A DNA stretch of 31,148 nt from DATMNI01 sp035570275 (lineage in GTDB: Bacteria; Acidobacteriota; Terriglobia; Bryobacterales; Bryobacteraceae). Of this stretch, positions 1 to 7,286 are shown one piece after another. Made by a program: the position numbers and the translations under genes. Numbering within the stretch: the first letter of the stretch is position 1; every line of letters begins with the position of its first letter. The notes beneath the pieces are model-generated. The model worked only from the letters and a program-made list of their open reading frames with translations. It ran no database searches and was not told where the DNA came from. The stretch lies in the NCBI GenBank assembly GCA_035570275.1, contig DATMNI010000056.1, forward strand, positions 1 to 31,148, read 5' to 3'.

Positions 1-48
1 CCGGCCCCTGACCCCTGACCCCCGGCCCCCCTCGCCGCCCGCCGAGCC

Positions 49-438
49 TCAGCCTCGGCGATGCAGTTGACTGAGAACTATCGGCGGCGGGTCGAACAAC
101 CCGAGCCGGCCTTTGAGCGGAATGAACCGGAGCCTCTCCGGCTTGGAGAGCACCCACCCAATGGGTCCCTCAAACCATTGGCTTCGGCTGGAAGTAACGC
201 AATCCTCCAACTGCACGCTGCCCACGATGCCGCCATGCTCGAATTCCTCCGGCAGTTCCACGCCTCGCTTTCGGGCGAAAAGCCGGATCGCGTCGAGCCG
301 GCATTTCGACGGGCGGCCGGCACTGGCTTGAATCAGGAGCGTGCCGCGGTATCGCGTCGCCCAGCCGCGATTCTCAATGTCCTTGAAGCCGTGGACAATC
401 AGCCAGGCCCACGGTTGACGAATTACGATGACTTTCAT
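49..438 (-). CDS. ASCH-domain (PUA-like) protein
   Basis: The protein begins with MKVIVIRQPWAWLIVHG and continues with KDIENRGWATRYRGTLLIQA. This is the typical opening of ASCH domains, which have a PUA-like fold and are thought to bind RNA or modified nucleotides. Later segments (GGIVGSVQLEDCV and GPIGWVLSKPERL) match the remaining strands of the fold. Length is about 129 aa, normal for a stand-alone ASCH protein. The frame stays open upstream to 552, but the extra 38 residues are low-quality sequence and homology starts at MKVIV, so the ATG at 438 is preferred. There is no obvious Shine-Dalgarno sequence. It is divergent from the yfiR-like gene, with about 280 bp between them. The specific substrate is unknown. 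Confidence 0.75.
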   Translation of the reverse strand: MKVIVIRQPWAWLIVHGFKDIENRGWATRYRGTLLIQASAGRPSKCRLDAIRLFARKRGVELPEEFEHGGIVGSVQLEDCVTSSRSQWFEGPIGWVLSKPERLRFIPLKGRLGLFDPPPIVLSQLHRRG

Positions 439-719
439 GCCGTTTCCCATTGTCGTCCGAACGCGGGCAGCGGGCGTCTCATCCTGTCTCATCCTTCCGT
501 GATCGGTGTCGGCGAAATCGGTGGGGCCGAATCGGTGTGGAAGGCTCAGCATGGTCTCTGGCTCGGACGTTGGCTCGCCCGGAGCAGGGGTTTGATGGCT
601 CTCGCGTGGTACTCGATCCCGTTTAATGCATTTAGCCCATTAAGTTTGGCCGCTCCCAAGCCGATAAGTTGGTTATGGAGGTCGGATATGTCCCATTCGC
701 CAGCATCGGCATTTCGGCG

Positions 720-1274
720 ATGATTCGCGCCCGGCGGGGCAGGTGCTGGTGGTTGACGCTGGTCTTGGCCGCCATCGGGAGTTCGCCGGGTTTTTCATCT
801 CCGGCAACGACGCCCGAGGACGAATTGAAGTCGGCGGTCATTCTGACTTTCTTGCGATATTCCGAGTGGCCTGGCCGGGCGGTTCCGGACCAGCCCCTCA
901 CGGTCGGCGTTCTCGGCCGGCCCGGTCTGGTAGCCATGCTCCGCCGGACCCTCGAGGGCAAGCCGGTCAATAACCGCACCGTTCGCGTGATTGAGCTGAA
1001 ATCGCCCTTCGACCCGCAGTGCTGCCAGGTCCTCTTTCTGGGTTCCGGCAAAGCTTCCGAACTCCAGCAGGCTCTCGCCGGCGTTCGCTCGTCGCCCGTC
1101 CTCACCATCGGCGATTCGGACCGGTTTCTGGAGTACGGAGGCGCCGTCAGCCTGATGCTGGTGGACGGGCACATGGCCTTCGAAGTCAACATGAGCGCAC
1201 TGGAGCAGTCCGGCGTTGCCATCAGTTCCAAACTGTTGCGCTACGGCCAGGTCCGCGGGAGGCCGCCCGGATGA
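720..1274 (+). CDS. YfiR-like (DUF4154) periplasmic regulatory protein
   Basis: About 184 aa: a basic N-terminus, a hydrophobic segment (WWLTLVLAAIGS) acting as a signal peptide, then a YfiR/DUF4154 domain. Visible hallmarks are the KSAVILTFLRYSEWP opening, the CCQVLFLGSG strand with its cysteines, PVLTIGDSDRFLEYGGAVSLMLV, and the C-terminal SSKLLRYGQV. In Pseudomonas, YfiR is a periplasmic inhibitor that docks on the periplasmic sensor domain of YfiN. The stop codon overlaps the ATG of the downstream kinase (ATGA at 1271-1274), so the two are translationally coupled, and the kinase carries a CHASE8-like sensor of the YfiN type. The role is therefore probably to control that kinase. In-frame starts exist further upstream (669 and 675), but ATG 720 gives the cleanest signal peptide. 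Confidence 0.85.
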   Translation: MIRARRGRCWWLTLVLAAIGSSPGFSSPATTPEDELKSAVILTFLRYSEWPGRAVPDQPLTVGVLGRPGLVAMLRRTLEGKPVNNRTVRVIELKSPFDPQCCQVLFLGSGKASELQQALAGVRSSPVLTIGDSDRFLEYGGAVSLMLVDGHMAFEVNMSALEQSGVAISSKLLRYGQVRGRPPG

Positions 1275-3199
1275 CCAGATACACTTCTCTGCGCCGCCAG
1301 TTAACGGTTCTGATCGCGGGCGGCGGCGTGGTGGCCGCCGTCATCGCGGCCGTCGGTTTCTCGTGGTTCGATCTGAACCGCTACTGGGAACAGACGCGTG
1401 CCGAAGTCTCCTCAATTGGCAGCGTAGTGGCCGATCAGATTGGCCCGGCCATGACGTTCGGCGACTTGAAGGCCGCCGGCGAGACCCTCGGTTCGGTGAG
1501 GGCTGACAGCCTGATCCGCGATGCCATGTTGTACGACGCCGCGGGAGGTTGCTTCGCCGCCTACCATCGAAGCGGCGGCACTGCCTGTCCCCCCATGCCG
1601 TCCGAGGGAGTACACCATGCGGTCAATCGGCTGACAATCAGCCAGGCCGTAACGGCGGGAAACGAGCGCATCGGAACCCTGGTGCTGACGGCCGGCATTC
1701 CCTCGGTTCCCTCGCTGCTCGGCCAGTATCTGGCGGGCGCGGGGCTGATTATCGGGCTTAGCCTGGTGGTGGCCGCGGTCGTCGCTATGGCCCTGCAATC
1801 CCGGGTTTCCACTCCGTTGCTGGAAATCGCCTCGGTGGCGGAACGGATCAGCAAGACCCACCAGTTTGCCGACCGCGTGTCGGTTTCCTCCTTTGACGAA
1901 CTGGGAGTGCTGGCCAACTCCTTCAACGCCATGCTGGACGAAATTGCCCGTCGCGACGCCGAAGTACTGCGGCAACGTCGAAGCTTGGAAAGGCAGGTGG
2001 CGGAGCGGACGCGGGTGAACGCTGAACTGCTGCTGGCCAAGGAGAAGGCAGAGGAAGCAGCCCGGCTCAAAAGCGAATTCCTGGCTAATATGAGCCACGA
2101 GATCCGTACCCCCATGAACGGCGTCATCGGGATGATCAGCCTGGTGCTGGACCGCTGCCAGGTTGCGGAGGAGCGGGAACAACTCCTCGTGGCCCAGACG
2201 GCGGCGCAGTCCCTGGTGTCGCTGTTGAACGATATTCTGGACCTTTCCAAGATGGAGGCGGGCCGAATGACGATCGAAGTCATCGGCTTCGACATTCGGG
2301 CTTTGCTCCGGGAGACCATTCGAATGTTCGATGTGGCCGCCGGCCAGAAGAATCTGCAACTGGGGCTGGATATGGCGCCCTGGTGCCCATCGTGGGTGCG
2401 CGGCGACCCCGTCCGTTTGCGCCAGGTGATCGTCAACCTGATCGGCAACGCGGTCAAATTCACCGCGCACGGTTCGGTGCAGGTGACGGTATCGGTCCAC
2501 CAGGCGGGCACCGTCCGGTTTGAGGTTCGGGACACCGGCATCGGTGTGCCACCAGAGATGCGGGACGCCATCTTCGATGCGTTCACCCAGGCCGACGGCT
2601 CCCACACCCGGCAATTCGGCGGCACCGGTCTGGGCTTGACCATCACCAGGCGCCTGGTGAACCTGATGAGCGGCCGGCTTTGGGTGGAGAGCGAGGTCGG
2701 CCACGGCAGCCGCTTCTACGTGGAACTGCCGCTGGAGCCGTGCGCGGAACCGGTCCGGGCGCCGGAATCCGCTCCGGAGAAAGCCCCGCCTCGCTTATCC
2801 GGGCTGCAAGTGCTGGTGGCCGAAGACAACGCGATCAACCAGAAAGTGATCTTGTCGATGCTGCGCCGCCAGGGATGGTCGATTACATTGGCGGAAAACG
2901 GCGAGCAGGCCTACCGGCATTACCTCGAGTCGCGGTTCGACCTGATACTGATGGATGTGCAAATGCCCGAGATGGATGGATTCGCGGCGACCACGCTGAT
3001 TCGCCAGGAAGAAAGCCGCCGCGGGGCGACGGGAGCCGCGCCGCGCATCCCGATTATCGCGCTCACCGCCCACGCCTCCCAGTCCCAGCGGGACCAGTGC
3101 CTGGCCGCCGGCATGGACGTAGTCATCACCAAACCGGTGCGTCTGGACACTTTGCTGGCGGGCATCCACGAACTCCTCGCCAGCATCGCACCGGTGTAG
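1271..3199 (+). CDS. CHASE8-type hybrid sensor histidine kinase
   Basis: About 642 aa. A first membrane helix lies near residues 12-32, followed by a periplasmic sensor of CHASE8 type (DQIGPAMTFGDLKAAGETLG is characteristic). A second helix near 155-180 and a HAMP region follow, then HisKA with phospho-acceptor His276 in NMSHEIRTPMNG, and HATPase_c with NLIGNAVKF, DTGIGV and GTGLGL boxes. The C-terminal receiver domain has phospho-acceptor Asp562 in LMDVQMPEMDGF and conserved TKPV. It should autophosphorylate at the inner membrane and pass phosphate to its own receiver. The next partner (HPt or regulator) is not in the window. The start ATG overlaps the stop of the yfiR-like gene; longer in-frame starts would run through that gene. 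The sensor has no GGDEF output, unlike YfiN. Confidence 0.9.
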   Translation: MTRYTSLRRQLTVLIAGGGVVAAVIAAVGFSWFDLNRYWEQTRAEVSSIGSVVADQIGPAMTFGDLKAAGETLGSVRADSLIRDAMLYDAAGGCFAAYHRSGGTACPPMPSEGVHHAVNRLTISQAVTAGNERIGTLVLTAGIPSVPSLLGQYLAGAGLIIGLSLVVAAVVAMALQSRVSTPLLEIASVAERISKTHQFADRVSVSSFDELGVLANSFNAMLDEIARRDAEVLRQRRSLERQVAERTRVNAELLLAKEKAEEAARLKSEFLANMSHEIRTPMNGVIGMISLVLDRCQVAEEREQLLVAQTAAQSLVSLLNDILDLSKMEAGRMTIEVIGFDIRALLRETIRMFDVAAGQKNLQLGLDMAPWCPSWVRGDPVRLRQVIVNLIGNAVKFTAHGSVQVTVSVHQAGTVRFEVRDTGIGVPPEMRDAIFDAFTQADGSHTRQFGGTGLGLTITRRLVNLMSGRLWVESEVGHGSRFYVELPLEPCAEPVRAPESAPEKAPPRLSGLQVLVAEDNAINQKVILSMLRRQGWSITLAENGEQAYRHYLESRFDLILMDVQMPEMDGFAATTLIRQEESRRGATGAAPRIPIIALTAHASQSQRDQCLAAGMDVVITKPVRLDTLLAGIHELLASIAPV

Positions 3200-3215
3200 C
3201 TCGGCAGGCGGCCAG

Positions 3216-3306
3216 CATTCAGCTTCCAGCCATCAGCTGAACCAGCGCAGCGCGCACCCGGAGGCGTTGCCTTGAGCTGATAGCTGATGGCTGAAAGCTG
3301 ATAGCT
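3216..3306. repeat. Imperfect inverted repeat between convergent genes
   Basis: The left arm at 3220-3238 (CAGCTTCCAGCCATCAGCT) pairs with the right arm at 3282-3300 (AGCTGATGGCTGAAAGCTG) at 18 of 19 positions. The right side also repeats AGCTGATAGCTGAT directly. It lies between the stops of the kinase gene (+) and smpB (-), so it may act as a bidirectional terminator. It also looks like a copy of a dispersed intergenic repeat; no second copy was seen in the window. Confidence 0.7.
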
Positions 3307-3308
3307 CC

Positions 3309-3776
3309 TCACGCCCGCCGGCGCATTTCCGCGCGCGCTTCGGCATCCGCCGTCCGGGCCCGTTCGGTCTCACGTTTATCGTGCAGTTTCTTGCCTTTAG
3401 CGACCGCCAACTCGCACTTAATGCGGCCATGCTTCAGGTAAATCTTGGTCGGGATGAGCGCCAGGCCCTTCTCGCGCGTCTGGACCAGCAGCTTGTCGAT
3501 CTCGCGCCGGTGCAACAGCAGTTTGCGGTTGCGCACCGGCGGGTGGTTGTCCCGGTTACCGTGAGAGTATTGGCTGATGTGGGCGTTGATCAGCCAAGCC
3601 TCGTTGCCCAGGACCGCAACGTAGGCTTCCTTAAGCTGGACCTGGCCGTCCTTGGCCGACTTAACTTCGGTCCCGGTGAGGACCATGCCGGCTTCGAACC
3701 GGTCCAACAGGAAATAGTTGTGCCCGGCCTGGCGGTTGTCGCTCAGGATCTTGATAGCAGTGTCTTTGTCGGCCAA
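3309..3776 (-). CDS. smpB: SsrA-binding protein SmpB
   Basis: SmpB binds tmRNA and delivers it to stalled ribosomes for trans-translation. Recognisable segments in order: KILSDNRQAGHNYFLLD, FEAGMVLTGTEVKSAKDGQ, NAHISQYSHGN, RKLLLHRREIDKL, the GLALIPTKIYLKHGRIKCELAVAKGKKLHDKRE core, and a basic, probably disordered tail. I chose the TTG at 3776 because it follows a GAGG Shine-Dalgarno sequence by five bases and gives 155 aa, the usual SmpB length. An earlier in-frame TTG at 3845 would add 23 residues without homology. It is convergent with the kinase gene and divergent from the secretin operon. Confidence 0.95.
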   Translation of the reverse strand: MADKDTAIKILSDNRQAGHNYFLLDRFEAGMVLTGTEVKSAKDGQVQLKEAYVAVLGNEAWLINAHISQYSHGNRDNHPPVRNRKLLLHRREIDKLLVQTREKGLALIPTKIYLKHGRIKCELAVAKGKKLHDKRETERARTADAEARAEMRRRA

Positions 3777-3892
3777 TTCTGCCTCAACGCGCGGAAGCCC
3801 AATTTCGTCAATGACTTTAGATGATCCCGGACCGGGAAATCGCAAGTTTATCTTATCACAGGGCTCTCTATAGGCCGAGAAGGCGTTTAACT

Positions 3893-6421
3893 ATGTGTTT
3901 TTTCAATCGCTTAATAGCGATAACGGTAACCGCGGCAATGCTTGGGCCGATGCTTCCGCCGGTCGAAGCACGGACCAAAAAGGGGGACAAGCTTTTGTCC
4001 CAAGGGCGTACCCACGAATCCAAGAAGGAATGGGACGAAGCTCTTGATGCCTATGAGAAAGCCTTAGCCGAAGACCCGGCCGATATCGTTTACCAGATGG
4101 CGGAACAGAAGTGCCGATTCCAGACCGCCCAGTCCCACATCGATAAAGGCCTTCGCATCCGCGCCCGCGGCCAGCTTGGGGAAGCCCTCCTGGAATTCCA
4201 GCGCGCCTACGCCATCAACCCCGGTTCGGCGGCCGCCGAACAGGAATTGCGGCGCACCAAGGAAATGATCGAGGTCGAGCGCAAGAAGGCGCAGGAGGCC
4301 GGCAAGGAATCGCCTCCCGAGGAACGCGCTTTGACCCCCCTCGAACGGTCGAAGAAGGATACCAATGACCGCCTCGATAGCATCCTGCCGGTTCCGCAAC
4401 TGAAACCCATCAATGCCGACCCCATCCGCCTTAAGATGAGCGGCCAACCCAAGCTGCTGTTTGAAACCGTGGCCAAACTGGCCGGCCTCAACGTGCTCTG
4501 GGACCCCGAATATCAGCCTCAGGTAAGGACCAATGTGCCGGTGGAGTTCGATAACTCCACTCTGGATGAGGCTCTCGACTACCTTGCGGTCATTACTAAA
4601 TCTTACTGGAAACCGCTTTCGCCTAACACCATCTTCATCACCATGGACAACCCCAATAAGCGCCGCGACTATGAAGAACAGGTTGCCAAGGTCTTCTACC
4701 TGTCCAACGTGAATACGGCGCAGGAACTGCAGGAAATCGTCAACGCGGTGCGCTCCGTGGCCGACATTCAGCGCTTCTTCCCATACAACTCGCAAAACGC
4801 CATCATCGCCAAGGGAAGCGCCGACCAGATTGCGCTGGCGGAAAAGATTCTGCATGACCTGGACAAGCCCAAATCGGAAGTAGTGGTGGATATCATTGTG
4901 ATCGAGGCCAGCACGGTCTATACCCGCCAGCTTACGGCGGCGCTGGCGTCCACGGGTCTGAACGTGCCCGCCACTTTCAACCCGCGAACCAGCATCCAGA
5001 GCATAGTGACCGGGACCACCGGAGGAGCCACCGGAGCCACCGGATCCACCGGATCCACACCGGTCACCACCCCCGTCACCACGGGATCCCAGATCCCGCT
5101 CTCCAATCTCAACAAACTGAGCACGGCGGATTGGGCCACCACCGTGCCCGGCGCCGTGCTGCAGGCGGTGCTGAGCGACGCCAACACCAAGGTGCTGCAA
5201 TCGCCGCAGGTGCGCTCGGTGGACAACGTGAAGGCCACGCTTAAGATCGGCGACCGCGTGCCCACGGCCACAGGCAGCTTTCAGCCCGGCATCGGGGGCG
5301 TCGGCATCAACCCGCTGGTCAATACCCAATTCACCTACATCGATACCGGTGTGAATGTGGACCTGGTACCGCGCGTGCACGACAACGGCGACGTCTCCAT
5401 CCACATCGAACTGGACATCAACGCCGTCAACGGCCACGTGAGTTTGGGGGGCATCGACCAGCCGATCATCGGCCAGCGTAAGATCACCCACGACGTGCGC
5501 ATGCGCGAAGGCGAGGTCAGCCTGCTGGGGGGGCTCACCAAATTCCAGGACAACAAGAGCAAGACCGGCATTCCCGGGTTGGGCAGCATCCCCGTACTCG
5601 GCCGCCTGTTCAGCGGGGAGAGCGTGGACCGCGAGCGCAGCGAACTGATGATCGCCCTGATTCCGCACGTCATCCGGCGGCCCGAGTTCACCGAAGAGAA
5701 TCTGCGCGGAATCGCGGTAGGCAACCAGGCTTCGGTGCACCTCAGCTACGGGCGCAAGCCGAGCCAATCCGCCATGGAAAAAGCGCCTGAGCCGCCCAAG
5801 AAAGAGGACCCGCCAGCTTCCGCGGGACTGCCGCCCGCGACGGCTCCTGCAACCGCCGTTGTCCCCGGCAGCGTGGTCCCCGGCAGCATTCTGCCTGGGG
5901 CTACGCAACCGGCAACCGCGCCACCGGCGACTGCGCCGTCCATGCCCGGGACCACCGCGACACCGGATGCCGCCAAGCCAAATAGTACGCCCCCAGCCCC
6001 GGCAGGCAATACCACCGTCCACTTCCTGCCCGCTCAAACCCAGACCACCGTGCAAGGCACGATCACGGTCGCGCTGGTGATCGAAAACGGCAATGACGTG
6101 GCATCCGCGCCCATGCAGTTCCAGTACGACCCCAAGGTGGTCCGCCTGACTGACATCGGCCGCGGTGATTTCTTGTCCGGCGATGGCCAGGTTCCGGTCT
6201 TCACCAAGAATATACAGAACGATAACGGAACCGCCATCATCAACTTGAACCGGCAGCCCGGCACCGCGGGCAGCAGTGGCTCCGGAGTGCTGGTCACCTT
6301 GATCTTCCAGGGCGTCGCCGTTGGATCCAGCACCGTCACTATCCCCGTCTTCGGCGTTCGCAATTCGCAGGGGCAGATAGTGGCATCCGGATCGCCCAGT
6401 ATCGGCATTACAGTGAAGTAG
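3893..6421 (+). CDS. Secretin (GspD/PilQ family) with N-terminal TPRs and C-terminal cohesin-like domain
   Basis: About 842 aa. A signal peptide (MCFFNRLIAITVTAAM) is followed by TPR-like helices (KKEWDEALDAYEKALAEDP, GQLGEALLEFQRAYAINP). Next are secretin N-domains (KLLFETVAKLAGLNVLWDP, NAIIAKGSADQIALAEKIL) and a GAT/GST-rich loop near residues 380-390. The secretin core contains VLSDANTKVLQSPQVRSVDNVKA and the signature VSLLGGLTKFQDN-GIPGLGSIPVLGRLF. After a long Pro/Ala/Thr linker the protein ends in a domain of about 130 aa (VALVIENGNDVASAPMQFQYDPKVVRL) that resembles cohesin. The secretin forms an outer-membrane channel for a type II secretion or type IV pilus system. GAGAAGG before ATG 3893 is a fair ribosome site. 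It heads an operon with two pseudopilins. Confidence 0.9.
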   Translation: MCFFNRLIAITVTAAMLGPMLPPVEARTKKGDKLLSQGRTHESKKEWDEALDAYEKALAEDPADIVYQMAEQKCRFQTAQSHIDKGLRIRARGQLGEALLEFQRAYAINPGSAAAEQELRRTKEMIEVERKKAQEAGKESPPEERALTPLERSKKDTNDRLDSILPVPQLKPINADPIRLKMSGQPKLLFETVAKLAGLNVLWDPEYQPQVRTNVPVEFDNSTLDEALDYLAVITKSYWKPLSPNTIFITMDNPNKRRDYEEQVAKVFYLSNVNTAQELQEIVNAVRSVADIQRFFPYNSQNAIIAKGSADQIALAEKILHDLDKPKSEVVVDIIVIEASTVYTRQLTAALASTGLNVPATFNPRTSIQSIVTGTTGGATGATGSTGSTPVTTPVTTGSQIPLSNLNKLSTADWATTVPGAVLQAVLSDANTKVLQSPQVRSVDNVKATLKIGDRVPTATGSFQPGIGGVGINPLVNTQFTYIDTGVNVDLVPRVHDNGDVSIHIELDINAVNGHVSLGGIDQPIIGQRKITHDVRMREGEVSLLGGLTKFQDNKSKTGIPGLGSIPVLGRLFSGESVDRERSELMIALIPHVIRRPEFTEENLRGIAVGNQASVHLSYGRKPSQSAMEKAPEPPKKEDPPASAGLPPATAPATAVVPGSVVPGSILPGATQPATAPPATAPSMPGTTATPDAAKPNSTPPAPAGNTTVHFLPAQTQTTVQGTITVALVIENGNDVASAPMQFQYDPKVVRLTDIGRGDFLSGDGQVPVFTKNIQNDNGTAIINLNRQPGTAGSSGSGVLVTLIFQGVAVGSSTVTIPVFGVRNSQGQIVASGSPSIGITVK

Positions 6422-6430
6422 GTGGACCGC

Positions 6431-6895
6431 ATGAAGCACAAGAAGCAACGCGGGCTCACGCTGGTGGAACTGATCGTGGCCTTCAGCATCATGCTGATCC
6501 TGGCCACCATGGCCGTGCCGCTGGCGCGCGCCAAAGTCCGGGTCAACCGCGAGCGCGAGTTAAGGCAAGCCCTGTCGGAGATGCACAAGGCCATCGACAA
6601 GTACAAAGACATGGCCGATCTGGGCTACCTGGGGCCCCAAAAGCAGGGCACTAACAACTGGCCCGAAACCCTGGAAGTGCTGGTGGAAGGCGTGAAACTT
6701 CCCGGCCCGGACGGCAAGAAAATGCGCTTCCTGCGCCGTATTCCGGTGGATCCGTTCACCGGCAAGGCCGAGTGGGGAATGCGCAGCGATCAGGACGACC
6801 CCAAGAGCGGAAGCTGGGGCGGCCAATGCGTCTTCGACGTCTATAGCAAGACCACCGACAAGGCATCCGATGGAACACCATATGCAGAATGGTAG
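6431..6895 (+). CDS. Type II secretion/type IV pilus pseudopilin, GspG-like (first)
   Basis: About 154 aa. It has a class III (prepilin) leader: basic MKHKKQRG, then LTLVELIVAFSIMLILATMAVPL with cleavage expected after the Gly, Glu at +5, and one N-terminal helix. The C-terminal head has VDPFTGKAEWGM, then GGQCVFDVYSK and DGTPYAEW, like GspG major pseudopilins of Acidobacteriota. It starts 9 bases after the secretin stop; TAGGTGG precedes ATG 6431, and an in-frame GTG at 6422 is the alternative. It would be processed by a prepilin peptidase, not seen in the window, and polymerise into the periplasmic pseudopilus that works with the secretin. Confidence 0.88.
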   Translation: MKHKKQRGLTLVELIVAFSIMLILATMAVPLARAKVRVNRERELRQALSEMHKAIDKYKDMADLGYLGPQKQGTNNWPETLEVLVEGVKLPGPDGKKMRFLRRIPVDPFTGKAEWGMRSDQDDPKSGSWGGQCVFDVYSKTTDKASDGTPYAEW

Positions 6896-7286
6896 AAGGA
6901 AAGGCCTGCGCGCCTTCACATTTGTCGAGATGATGGTGGTGATCACCATCATCGTGCTCCTGATCTCGCTGGCGATCCCTATTTACCAACGCACCATCAC
7001 ACGCGCCAATGAAAGCGTGCTCATGAGCAATCTGTACACCTTGCGCACCGTCATCGACAATTACACCTACGATAAGCAAAAGGCGCCTCAGCGGCTGGAG
7101 GACCTGGTTACCGAAGGCTACCTGCGCGCTATCCCCATGGACCCCATCACGAAGAGCAACCAGACGTGGCGCACCGTTATGGAAGACGCCAGCCAAAGCG
7201 TGAGCCAGTCGGAACCCGGCATTTTTGATGTGAAGAGCGGTTCCGATAAAATGAGTCTGGATGGAACCCCGTATGCGGACAAGTAA
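6870..7286 (+). CDS. Type II secretion/type IV pilus pseudopilin, GspG-like (second)
   Basis: About 138 aa with a second prepilin leader: RRKGLRA followed by FTFVEMMVVITIIVLLISLAIPIY, with Glu at +5. The residue before the cleavage site is Ala rather than Gly, a tolerated variant. The head has PMDPITKSNQTWRTVMED, GIFDVKSGSDKMS and DGTPYADK, paralogous to the first pseudopilin. Its start lies inside the 3' end of the first gene, in another frame; ATG 6870 or ATG 6882 are both possible. It probably arose by duplication and may be a minor or an alternative major pseudopilin. Confidence 0.87.
   Translation: MEHHMQNGRRKGLRAFTFVEMMVVITIIVLLISLAIPIYQRTITRANESVLMSNLYTLRTVIDNYTYDKQKAPQRLEDLVTEGYLRAIPMDPITKSNQTWRTVMEDASQSVSQSEPGIFDVKSGSDKMSLDGTPYADK

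Noticed and set aside
1..40. CCCCTGACCCCTGACCCCC short repeat at the left edge
   Set aside because: It is too short and cut off by the window border to interpret.
4064..6448. 794-codon open frame antisense to the secretin gene
   Set aside because: It is a GC-rich shadow frame with His/Gly/Arg-heavy composition and no domain. The plus-strand secretin is certain.
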